The position numbers and the translations under genes were made by a program. A stretch of DNA of 64,000 bases from Misgurnus anguillicaudatus (taxonomy: Eukaryota > Chordata > Actinopteri > Cypriniformes > Cobitidae): positions 23,938,001 through 24,002,000 of the forward strand of contig NC_073348.2 of the NCBI RefSeq assembly GCF_027580225.2, written 5' to 3'. The notes beneath the pieces were generated by a model. The model saw nothing but the letters and a program-made list of their open reading frames with translations, made no database searches and had not been told where the DNA came from. Shown piece by piece: positions 22,776-33,956 of the stretch (its first letter is position 1; every line of letters begins with the position of its first letter).

Positions 22776-25163
22776 ATGGAGTCCGGAAGAAAAGGCTGGG
22801 TGTATTGTTGGCTATCAGCATGCGTGCTTTCTTTATTTGCGACTGAAGTGACTGGACAGATTCGTTATTCTATACCAGAGGAAATGGCAGTGGGCTCGAT
22901 TGTTGGAAATATCGCCTCGGACCTTGGACTTGAACCGAAAAGACTGATTTCAGGGAAAGCTCGTGTGTTTGCCGCTGAGAGCAGTGAGTACATTGGACTG
23001 GACAAAGAGAACGGACATCTGGTTATTAAGAATAAAATAGACAGAGAGGAATTATGTGGAGAGATATCCGCCTGTAGTGTCAGTTTTAATGTTATTTTGG
23101 ACAATCCGATAGAGTTTTATCGCGTTACAGTTGACATACAAGACATCAATGATAACAGCCCCGTATTTCCGAAATCTAAAATTGATCAAGAAATTAATGA
23201 GTTAGCTGTATCGGGTGCGCGCTTTCCATTAGAGAGCGCAATAGATTCGGACGTGGGAGTGAATACACTACAGAAATATACTCTTCATCCCACCGATCAT
23301 TTTAAACTAAATGTTCAGAATGTTGAAGATGGTAGCAAAAACGTCGAGATGATTCTTCATTCTCCATTAGACAGAGAGAAAGAAAAGCATCATAATTTAA
23401 TACTGACAGCTTTCGATGGTGGAAAACCACAAAGATCTGCGACTGTGCAGATAAATATTGTTGTTCTTGATGGCAATGACAACGCACCCTTGTTTAGCAA
23501 ATCGTCTTATAAAACATCCGTTGTTGAAAATGCTGCTAAAGGTACAGTCGTTATAAAAGTAACTGCGACAGATGCTGACGAGTCAAGTGATAGTGTACAA
23601 TATTATTTTGAGCACGCGACCTCTGCGGTTAAAGCTTTGTTCTCCATTGACGCGGATTCTGGTGAGGTTAGAGTTATAGGTGACATAGATTATGAAAAAC
23701 ACAAACAGCTCAAAATCAAAGTCAAAGCTAAAGATCAAGGCAGTTTGACTGACTCGAGTGAGATCATTATTGATGTCATAGATGTAAATGATAACACACC
23801 AAAAATTACAGTAATGTCTTTTTTAAGTGCAGTATCAGAAGATGCAGCACCTGGCACTGTTATAGCAATAATAAACGTTCAAGATCTAGACTCAGGAGAC
23901 AACAGTAAGATTTCTTGCTCTATTGATCTGAATTCTCCATTTAAAATCATATCCTCAATAACAAACCATTTCAACCTGGTGACAGATTCAGAATTAGACA
24001 GGGAACAGACAGCAGAGTATAATATCACTATAACCGCTGTTGATGGGGGTAACCCAGCTCTGTCAAGTAAAGAGATTTTGAGACTGAAGATATCTGATGT
24101 GAATGATCACGCACCTCAGTTTGAGCAGGAATCATATAATGCTTTTATAGCTGAAAATAACCCACCATCTACAACTATTCTGTCTGTGAAAGCAGAGGAC
24201 ATGGACTGGGGGCAAAATGCAAAGATTTCTTATTTCCTTATAGATGTAGATTTAAATGGATCACCTCTGTCATCTTACATTTCCATAAATTCAGAGAGTG
24301 GTGTGATCTATGCAGTAAAATCTTTTGATTATGAACAACTGAAATCATTCAAAATGCAAGTTAAAGCTCAAGATGGAGGCTCACCGCCTTTATCCAACAA
24401 TGTGACTCTTAACATCTTCATTCAAGATCAGAACGACAACGCTCCTCAGGTTCTGTATCCTGTACAAACTGGTGGTTCTGTGGTGGCTGAGATTGTGCCT
24501 CGTTCTGCAGATGTTGGTTATCTCGTCACTAAAGTGGTGGCTGTTGATGTGGACTCTGGACAGAATTCGTGGCTCTCATATAAACTACAGAAAGCTACAG
24601 ACAGAGCGCTGTTTGAAGTGGATTTACAGAATGGAGAAATAAGAACTGTGCGACAGGTGACTGATAAAGATGCTGTGAAACAAAAACTCACTGTTGTTGT
24701 TGAAGATAACGGACAGCCCTCACGCTCAGCTGTGGTCTCCATTAATGTGGCAGTTGCTGATAATTTTCCTGAAGTGCTCTCAGAATTCACAGACTTTACT
24801 CATGAAAAGGAATACAACAACGATCTGACTTTTTATTTAATTTTGGCACTTGCAGTAGTTTCTCTGCTCTTTATAGTTTCAATTATTGCAATCATTTCAG
24901 TGAAAATCTACAGATGGAGGCAAAATAAGTTATTTTATAAATCTGGAGCAAATCTACCTGTAATTCCATATTATCCACCAGTTTATGCGGACGGCACATT
25001 ACAGCATGTGTATAATTATGAAATGTGCGGCACCACTGACTCAAGGATGAGTGATGTGAAGTTTGTCAGGCCCTACAGTCAGAACACACTCGTGAGCCAA
25101 AGTCATATGGGGACAGTACAGAGAGAACAGAAGATACAAGAGAATGATGACATTAATTCAGAG
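22776..25163 (+). CDS. V7: protocadherin variable exon, subgroup II
   Basis: This complete variable exon has 796 codons. The signal peptide is two residues shorter than in V8 (CWLSACVLSLF instead of CWLFYTVCALSLF) but stays hydrophobic. The EC2/EC3 linker is DGNDN, EC4/EC5 DVNDH and EC5/EC6 DQNDN; EC1 has CGEISAC. EC5 has VDLNG where the paralogues have GDLNG, and EC6 has EVDLQNG where they have EVGLQNG. The tail is the subgroup II type, ending at GAG|GTGAGA. An ATG ten codons upstream (22746) is in frame and also present before V8 and V9, but not before V5, where the same site is TTG. Confidence 0.92.
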
Positions 25164-26011
25164 GTGAGACGTTTATTTGACCCTTCTTTGATTTTTCATA
25201 AAAAAGAAATATCATTAGGCTTTTTGTTTTCTTTTTCTGAACATTTTTTAAGAAAGGGCTGTTGAGTGAGTGTCCTCTGGGGTGTCACTCCGTGACAAAA
25301 CCAGACACATTAGTTAATGTATTGTGTATATATAGTCAGATAAATGTGAGCTGAGATATTACAGGTCAAAGAAACTATTTTGTAGAATTTGAAAATGGTG
25401 CCAACACTCACTGATGCTCAAAATGGCAACACAATACAGGAAACAGGTGTAAATTGTTATTATTTTATCTTCTAGATAAAATGTATATATAGTTTGTAGG
25501 GCATTGCTAAATAAATACATAATATCTCAAAGCAAATAATAACAATTGACACATAGCATCCTGTTCACAGGTTTAAATTACACTTTGCTCTTAATAAATC
25601 CTTCATGAGGCATGTAAATATTTGCACTTTTCGTAATAGTCGTGTATGGTTCCATAAGATGTCCTCACTGTAAAATTATGTATCTCAACATTATACTTTC
25701 GGAAATGGCTCGGGTATGCAGAACTGCAGGACCTGATGCATTTGTCTGATGAACAGTGGGCAGTTTAACGGCTCAAGACAAAGCACTTACTAACAACTAT
25801 CACAAAATATTAAAACAGTTGTCGGCATAACATTGCACAATATTAAAATCAAGCGTTTGGATTATTGGTAAATTCTGTTAATGTGGGTTTTGGATATGTA
25901 AACATCAGTTAGGTGAAATTTGCTGTTCAGGGCTGCATTTCCAGAAACCTTTCTTAATGCTACGTTGTTCTCAAGTTATACCTATAAACTGTACCTTATC
26001 ATTTAATAAGT

Positions 26012-26207
26012 GCAATATAAAAAATATGCTGGATTTACTTAAAAATATAGTGCATCATTTTTGCATCCACTTTAAGTAAGTTTTACTTGAAATTTTAAGC
26101 AATTGCATATGTTGCTTAAAATTTTATATGAAACTTATTTTAAAAGATGGATGCAAGAATGATGCACTATATTTTTAAGTAAATTCAGCGTATTATTTTT
26201 TTCAGTG
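26012..26207. mobile_element. Palindromic MITE of about 200 bases
   Basis: The left arm (GCTGGATTTACTTAAAAATA then TAGTGCATCATT) pairs with the right arm AATGATGCACTATATTTTTA then AGTAAATTCAGC. The right end is TTTTTTTCAGTG, as in the MITE at 12599, suggesting a related terminal type. The left border is approximate. Confidence 0.7.
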
Positions 26208-27924
26208 TGTATCTTCTGTAAGTCATATATTTGTAAGGTTGGTCTGGACCATTCTTAGCTATAGCTACCTTATAACTGTTGACAGTTCACTTTGCTATTA
26301 CTACCCACCACTGTGTAAAACAATTGTTTACATTTCAGTATACACAAATGTAATTCTGACATTGTAACATACAGAGTTTGGTTAAACTATAGCAGTGATA
26401 CAGTGAATAGTTGTGCTAAATCAAAGACAACACTGTCCACAGATCCCATTAGTGTATGCGCATCTCATCCGTTAAATCTTAAGTTTCCTGGGTACCAGTG
26501 GTGTAGTTGTGGCTGGAGAAGTTGGTATACTCTTTTAATTTAAGCCTCCATTCTTTTTAAAGTGGCACAACTAAGGTTGGACACACTGTGATATATAAAC
26601 AGTGACATGTAAACTATAGTCTTGCATAATTCGGTCACTTCAAAATGGGCTAATGTCATTTAACATCTCTGCTTGACCTCTCAGCGTAAGAATCGTTATA
26701 CATGCTGGTTACCATGTAAGCTGCAATTCCCAAAAAGTTCACTATAACAGCAGTATACATTCACAAGCTTTTAGGTCTTCCAATCCGACTTTGTTGACAC
26801 AAACTCAAAGGAGCTGCCTTGAAATTCAGCTGCTGGCACCTCTACTCTTTCTATAATTTTCACTGCCATATAGTAGCTTTTGATTATGTTTCACGTGTTG
26901 TGCTTTTATTGAGTAGGTCATCAAATAACAGAATTAGTGATTTTTACACACATAATGAAATAATGTGATTCGGGCCACGCGGCTGCTGGGCACTCCACCC
27001 TGGTTGTGGAATAAATGCAATCAATGGGGAACTGCTACACACAAAGCTCTACTGGGGAACATGCCCCCCATTTTTTTCTGACTTTTTTTGAAAGCCTGCT
27101 GCCTGTGCAACAGTTCTATACAAATTTCCTTTGCTTAACCCACTATTCCTACATTACAAACAGTGCAGGGATAGATAAACATGTATGTATTTAAAACTAT
27201 TTAAGTAATATCTTCATCCTACTTAACATGAAGTATGAGCATTACTAACATTTTTGGATGCATTAGCATACAATGTGAAAAAAATGACAGTAGAGAGAAT
27301 ATTTTCTTGAACATTGGCATTTTACATTATACAATGATAAAAGTGATTATTAATAACGTATTTTTACAAAAATATGTTTACAATAACAATATTTCAACAA
27401 AGCTGTCATTTTTTGACTCAGTCATAAATACTACCAACTTTTTGTAGTGTCGTAACTAGATTTTCTCAGCAACAACGCAATTCTATAAACTTGACAGAGG
27501 TTTTCCTAAGATTTTTTTCTGTAATGTTTAAGACCTGACTGGGTGAGGATGTAGTTTGTCTTATCTCCCTTAATCTCATCTCTCCTTTCTGCTTCCCTTT
27601 CCCTGTTTTGCACAATACATTTTTGATGTCCATCTACAGGACAGGAGCCATGGTGATCGAGTCAAAATAAAATTATAATTATTATTTAGAAACTTTAGTT
27701 TTGTCATGTTTTCATAAGATAACTCAATTGCGTGGCGTCACCTGGACTTTTGTGCGCGGCTGCAGAAAAGAAACGCACAGACGAGCGCGGACTTGGATTA
27801 CAGCAGATTTACACTGGGGCAAGTGTGGCGTGGGGCGATTTGAGGCATGATACGTTTAATATCATGGGCATGATATAACATTTTCAGAGTCGGATTTAGT
27901 TTGCGATTTAGATAATTTTGTAAA

Positions 27925-27926
27925 AT

Positions 27927-28014
<88 letters not shown>
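27925..28014. repeat. (TA)n microsatellite
   Basis: About 90 bases of alternating T and A with one interruption near 27937. The V6-V7 and V8-V9 units lack this expansion at the matching place. Confidence 0.95.
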
Positions 28015-28016
<2 letters not shown>

Positions 28017-28175
28017 ATCTTGTAAAAATTATCCAAATGGCAAACTAAAGTCCTGTTAATGCAATGTTAACTATTTCTGAACTGCTGCTTTTATAAAGAA
28101 AATTGCTATCTCGCATAACGCCGTGAAGTAGCCGCTGCATAAAGAGTAGATTGATGAGCGATCAGTATCAACCAA

Positions 28176-28205
28176 TTCAGCACCACCGCCACCATGGACA
28201 GCACC
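28176..28205 (+). promoter_or_regulatory. RE1/NRSE-like site, 11-base spacer (V8)
   Basis: TTCAGCACC and GGACAGCACC flank ACCGCCACCAT. It is identical to the V9 copy, about 595 bases before the ATG. Confidence 0.55.
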
Positions 28206-28512
28206 TGGTCACGTCGTACATACACATTACGCCTTAAGCAACCTGCTAAGGTATAGTTCATGGGCTGTTGGAGTATCAGGTGTAAAACAGGGTGGGTTTA
28301 GGTCAGAGCACTAACAAAAAATACAGTGACATTATACTGAATATTTAACGTGTACATTGCTCTTGATTACGTTTGTCCTATGCAGTATAATAATCATCCA
28401 AACATTTTTGTGGCTTTTTATTCATATCACTCTTGCTAATGCTGAGGTTTTGCGTATTAAAATCTTTCATAATGTGTGTAAAAAAAGTTATTATTCTGCA
28501 CTGCTATATTTC

Positions 28513-28536
28513 GACTCTAAGTGCCGCTGTTCAACC
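28513..28536 (+). promoter_or_regulatory. CSE-like promoter element of V8 (subgroup II form)
   Basis: GACTCTAAGTGCCGCTGTTC is intact, 258 bases before the V8 ATG. Confidence 0.85.
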
Positions 28537-28770
28537 TTTTATCCTTTTAGTGTCGTTGTTATCCATCCCTTTTAACAAGACCCGTAGCAGTAGCATAATT
28601 CAGACATCATCAACGGGGACACTGGATGCTACATAACAGACAGACAAATCGCGTTCTATCTTCGTCTCCACATCCGGAAGAGGCATTTTTATTTAAATTT
28701 ATTAAGAAATTCTATATAATCTATCATAGATTTTTTTGTAATGCCTCTGCTCAATCTCTGTGGGATAAAA

Positions 28771-31164
28771 ATGGAGTCCGGAAGAAAAGGCTGGGTGTAT
28801 TGTTGGCTATTCTACACAGTATGCGCGCTTTCTTTATTTGCGACTGAAGTGACTGGACAGATTCGTTATTCAATACCTGAGGAAATGGCAGTGGGCTCGA
28901 TTGTTGGAAATATCGCCTCGGACCTTGGACTTGAAACGAAAAGACTGATTTCAGGCAAAGCGCGTGTGTTTACCGCGGAGAGCAGTGAGTACATTGGACT
29001 GGACAAAGAGAACGGACATCTGGTTATTAAGAATAAAATAGACAGAGAGGAATTATGTGGAGAGATATCCGCCTGTAGTGTCAGTTTTAATGTTATTTTA
29101 GAAAACCCGATGGAGCTTTTCCGCGTTACAGTTGACATACAAGACATCAATGATAACAGCCCCGTATTTCCGAAATCTAAATTAGATCAAGAAATTAATG
29201 AATTAGCGGTACCGGGTGCGCGCTTTCCGTTAGAGAGCGCAATAGATTTAGACGTGGGAGTGAATACACTACAGAAATATACTCTTCATCCCACCGATCA
29301 TTTTAAACTGAACGTTCAGAATGCTGAAGATGGTAGCAAAAACGTCGAGATGATTCTTCATTCTCCATTAGACAGAGAAAAAGAAAAACATCATAATTTA
29401 ATACTGACGGCTTTCGATGGTGGAAAACCACAAAGATCTGCGACTGTGCAGATAAATATTGTTGTTCTTGATGTCAATGATAATGCTCCTGTGTTTACCC
29501 GGTCATCTTACAAGGCATCCGTTGTTGAAAATGCTGTTAAAAATACAGTCGTTGAAACAGTAAGTGCGACAGATGCTGACGAGTCAAGTGATGGTTTACA
29601 GTATTATTTTGAGCACGTGACCTCTGCAGTTAAAGCTTTGTTCTCCATTGACGCGGATTCTGGTGAGGTTAGAGTTATAGGTGACATAGATTATGAAATA
29701 CACAAGCAGTTTAAAATCAAAGTCAAAGCTAAAGATCAAGGCGGTTTAACTGACTCGAGTGAGATCATTATTGATGTCATTGACGTAAATGATAACACAC
29801 CAAAAATTACAATAATGTCTTTAAGCAGTACTGTATCTGAAGATGCAGCACCTGGCACTGTTATAGCAATGTTAAATGTTCAAGATCTAGACTCAGGTGA
29901 AAACAGTAAGATTTCTTGCTCTATTGATCTGAACTCTCCATTTAAAATCATATCCTCAATAACAAATCATTACAACCTGGTGACAGATTCAGAATTAGAC
30001 AGGGAACAGACAGCAGAGTATAATATCACTATAACTGCTGTTGATGGAGGTAACCCAGCTCTGTCAAGTAAAGAGATTTTGAGACTGAAGATATCTGATG
30101 TGAATGATCACGCACCTCAGTTTGAGCAGGAATCATATAATGCTTTTATAGCTGAAAATAACCCACCATCTACAACTATTCTGTCTGTGAAAGCAGAGGA
30201 CATGGACTGGGGGCAAAATGCAAAGATTTCTTATTTCCTTATTGATGGAGATTTAAATGGATCACCTCTTTCATCTTACATTTCCATAAATTCAGAAAGT
30301 GGTGTGATATATGCAGTAAAATCTTTTGATTATGAACAACTGAAATCATTCAAAATGCAAGTTAAAGCTCAAGATGGAGGCTCACCGCCTTTATCCAACA
30401 ATGTGACTCTTAACATCTTCATTCAAGATCAGAATGACAACGCTCCTCAGGTTCTGTATCCTGTACAAACTGGTGGTTCTGTGGTGGCTGAGATTGTGCC
30501 TCGTTCTGCAGATGTTGGTTATCTCGTCACTAAAGTGGTGGCTGTTGATGTGGACTCTGGACAGAATTCGTGGCTCTCATATAAACTACAGAAAGCTACA
30601 GACAGAGCGCTGTTTGAAGTGGGTTTACAGAATGGAGAAATAAGAACTGTGCGACAGGTGACTGATAAAGATGCTGTGAAACAAAAACTCACTGTTGTTG
30701 TTGAAGATAACGGACAGCCGTCACGCTCAGCTGTGGTCTCCATTAATGTGGCAGTTGCTGATAATTTTCCTGAAGTGCTTTCAGAATTCACAGACTTTAC
30801 TCATGAAAAGGAATACAACAACGATCTGACTTTTTATTTAATTTTGGCTCTTGCAGTAGTTTCACTGCTCTTTATAGTTTCAATTATTGCAATCATTTCC
30901 GTGAAAATCTACAGATGGAGGCAAAATAAGTTATTTTATAAATCTGGAGCAAATCTACCTGTAATTCCATATTACCCACCAGTTTATGCGGACGGCACAT
31001 TACAGCATGTGTATAATTATGAAATGTGCGGCACCACTGACTCAAGGATGAGTGACGTGAAGTTTGTCAGGCCCTACAGTCAGAACACACTCGTGAGCCA
31101 GAGTCATATCGGGACAGTACAGAGAGAACAGAAGATACAAGAGAATGATGACATAAATTCAGAG
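28771..31164 (+). CDS. V8: protocadherin variable exon, subgroup II
   Basis: This complete variable exon has 798 codons, starting MESGRKGWVYCW. It has six EC domains, CGEISAC in EC1, a DVNDH EC4/EC5 linker, the subgroup II membrane helix and the tail, with the exon end at GAG|GTGAGA. Its EC3 differs locally from its neighbours (NAVKNTVVETVSATD where most have NAAKGTVVTTVSATD, and EIHKQFKIK). The leader and the upstream 600 bases are nearly identical to those of V9, so the two are recent duplicates with diverged EC2-EC4. Confidence 0.93.
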
Positions 31165-31576
31165 GTGAGATGTTTAATTGACCCTTCTTTCATTATTCGG
31201 GAAACAAAAAGTCATTAGGCTGTTTTGTTTTCTTTTTCTAAGCATTTTTAAGAAAGGGCTGTTGAGTGAGTGGACCCTGGGGTGACGAAATCAGACACAT
31301 TAGTACATGTATTGTACATATAGTCAAAAGTAGTTTGCTGAGTTATTACAGGTCAAAGAAACTATTTTGTAGAATTTTAAAATGGGGCCAAACCTCACTG
31401 ATGCTAAAAATGGCAACACAATACATTAGGAGACAGGTGTAAATTATTATTGTATCTTCTGGGAAGCATGTATATATCTTAGGGCGTTGCTAAATTAATA
31501 AATCATATCTAAAACCATAATAATAACAACTGACACAAAGCATCCTGTTCACAAGTTTAAATTACACTTTGCTCTT

Positions 31577-31815
31577 AAAGGGACACTTCACCCATTTGCA
31601 TTAAGCTATGTATAGTTAGAACCCCAGTCATGTTTTTGAATGGTCATGCATCATTTTCTCAGTTGCCGCTGAAACAGGAGAAATACAGGTTTCAGTGTTG
31701 CACTGCCTTCTTTCAATGGTGTAAAAATCATAATTTTGCATCATTGAAAGAAGGAAGTCCAATATCTTTGTTGAGGGAGTGAGACTACAAACACCCCTTT
31801 TCCCGCTCAAATAGG
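31577..31815. mobile_element. Probable DNA-transposon fragment
   Basis: The sequence beginning AAAGGGACACTTCACCCATT and continuing through AGGAGAAATACAGGTTTCAG resembles a dispersed fish repeat end. It replaces a block that is present in the V6-V7 and V7-V8 units. The right border is approximate and the family assignment is tentative. Confidence 0.5.
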
Positions 31816-32415
31816 CAATTTGTTGACACAAACTCAAAGGAGCAGCCTTAAGATTCAGCTGCTGGCGTACTTCTTTCTGTAATTTTCACTGCCATATAGT
31901 AGTTTTGATTATGTTTCACGTGTTGTGCTTTTATTGAGTAGGTCATCTAATAACAGAATTAGTGATTTTTACACAAATAATGAAATAATGTGATTCGGGC
32001 CACGCGGCTGCTGGGCACTCCACCCTGGTTGTGGAATAACAAATTTCCTTTGCTAAACCCACTATTCCTACATTACAAAAAGTACACGGAAAGAAAAACG
32101 TATTTGTATTTAAAATTATTTAAGTATTATCTTTAATCATACTTAACATGAAGTATGAGCATTACTAACATTTTTGGAGGCAGAAATAGCATAAAATTTG
32201 AAAATAATGACAGTAGAGAAAATATTTTCTTGAACATTGGCATTTTACAATGATAAAAATGATTAATGACGTCTTTTTACAAAAATATTTTTACAATAAC
32301 AATATTTCAAGAAACCAGTCATTTTTTGACTCGGTCATAAATACTGCCAACTGTTTGTAGTGTTATAACTAAATATTAATTTCATATCTGAAAATTCAGA
32401 ACAGTATAACACATA

Positions 32416-32787
32416 CACTGTCAGAAATAAAGGTACAAAACTGTACCTTTTCTGTCATTGAGGCTGTACTCTAAGTCAGTGGTTCCCAAACTTTTTCAGC
32501 GTGCGGCCCCTCTTGTGTACGGTGCTTAACGACCTACATTGTTAGAAAAAAGTCAAAATATGTACCCTAGCTGTCAGTGGGGCAGCACCCTTTAAAAAAG
32601 TAATTGTATGGACTGTTAGGTACAGATATGTAAACATTTAGTACCAATTAATATGTACCTTTGAGATACTAATGTGTTATTTTGAGGTACTAATGAGCTC
32701 TCTTTGATCCCAGTATGTACTTCTGAGGTACTTAAATGAAATCCTTAGGTGCAAAGCTGTACTTTTCGAAAGGGTACAGCCCCAGTG
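32416..32787. mobile_element. Inserted DNA transposon with CACTG/CAGTG ends
   Basis: The element begins CACTGTCAGAAATAAAGGTA and ends near GGGTACAGCCCCAGTG. Its interior has repeated GTACCT/AGGTAC motifs and a piece with GTGGTTCCCAAACTTTTT, a common fish repeat. The copy of this unit near 21400-21420 reads straight through, from ATAACACAT into TTGATTTTCTC, without it. Confidence 0.7.
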
Positions 32788-33360
32788 AATGAGTGTACCT
32801 GTTGATTTTCTCAGCAACAACGCAATTTTATAGACTTCACAGAGGTTTTCCTGAGATTTTTCTGTAATGTTTGAGACCTGACGTAGTTTGTCTTACCTCC
32901 CTCAAACTCATCTCTCCTTTCTGCTTCCCTTTCGCTGTTTTGCACCATACATTTTGATGCCCATCTACAGGACAGGAGCCATGGTGATCGAGTCAAAATA
33001 AAATTATAATTATTATTTAGAAACTTTAGTTTTGTCATGTTTTCATAAGTTGCTGCAGAAAGGAAACGCACAGACGCGCGCGGACTTACAATGGGGCAAG
33101 TGTGGCGTGGGGCGATTTGAGGCATGATACGTTTAATATCATGGGCATGATATAACATTTTCAGAGTTGGATTTAGTTTGCGATTTAGATTATTTTGTAA
33201 AAAATATATACCATATTGTAATCCAAATTGCAAACTAAAGTCCTTACAATGTTAACTATTTCTGAACGGCTGCTTTTATAAAGACAATTGCTATCTCGCA
33301 TAACGCCGTGAAGTAGCCGCTGCATAAAGAGTAGATTGATGAGCGATCAGTATCAACCAA

Positions 33361-33390
33361 TTCAGCACCACCGCCACCATGGACAGCACC
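33361..33390 (+). promoter_or_regulatory. RE1/NRSE-like site, 11-base spacer (V9)
   Basis: TTCAGCACC and GGACAGCACC flank ACCGCCACCAT, about 596 bases before the V9 ATG. Confidence 0.55.
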
Positions 33391-33698
33391 TGGTCACGTC
33401 GTACATACACATTACGCCTTAAGCAACCTGCTAAGGTATAGTTCATGGGCTGTTGGAGTATCAGATGTAAAACAGGGTGGGTTTAGGTCAGAGCACTAAC
33501 AAAAAAATACAGTGACATTATACTGAATATTTACCGTGTACATTGCTCTTGATTACGTTTGTCCTATGTAGTATAATAATCATCCAAACATTTTTGTGGC
33601 TTTTTTATTCATATCACTCTTGCTAATGCTGAGGTTTTGCGTATTAAAATCGTTCATAATGTGTATAAAAAAGTTATTATTCTGCACTGCTCTATTTT

Positions 33699-33722
33699 GA
33701 CTCTAAGTGCCGCTGTTCAACC
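33699..33722 (+). promoter_or_regulatory. CSE-like promoter element of V9 (subgroup II form)
   Basis: GACTCTAAGTGCCGCTGTTC is intact, 258 bases before the V9 ATG. Confidence 0.85.
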
Positions 33723-33956
33723 TTGTATCCTTATAGTGTCGTTGTTATCCATCCCTTCTAACAAAACCCGAAGCAGTAGCATAATTCAGACATCATCAAC
33801 GGGGACGCTGGATGCTACATAACAGACAGACAAATCGCGTTATATCTTCGTCTCCACATCCGGAAGAGGCATTTTTATTTAAATTTATTTAAAAATTCTA
33901 TATATTCTATCATTAATTGTGTTGTAATGCCTCTGCTCAATCTCTGTGGGATAAAA

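Larger units (their letters stand above)
25164..28770. repeat. Tandemly duplicated intergenic unit V7-V8
   Basis: The unit is paralogous to the V6-V7 and V8-V9 intervals. It is longer because of extra sequence between about 25997 and 26885, including a palindromic MITE, and because of a long TA repeat at 27925. It carries the V8 RE1-like site (28176), CSE-like motif (28513) and leader. There is no recognisable gene. Confidence 0.7.
31165..33956. repeat. Tandemly duplicated intergenic unit V8-V9
   Basis: It is paralogous to the two preceding units, with two mobile-element insertions (31577 and 32416). It carries the V9 RE1-like site (33361), CSE-like motif (33699) and leader. No gene is visible. 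Confidence 0.7.
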
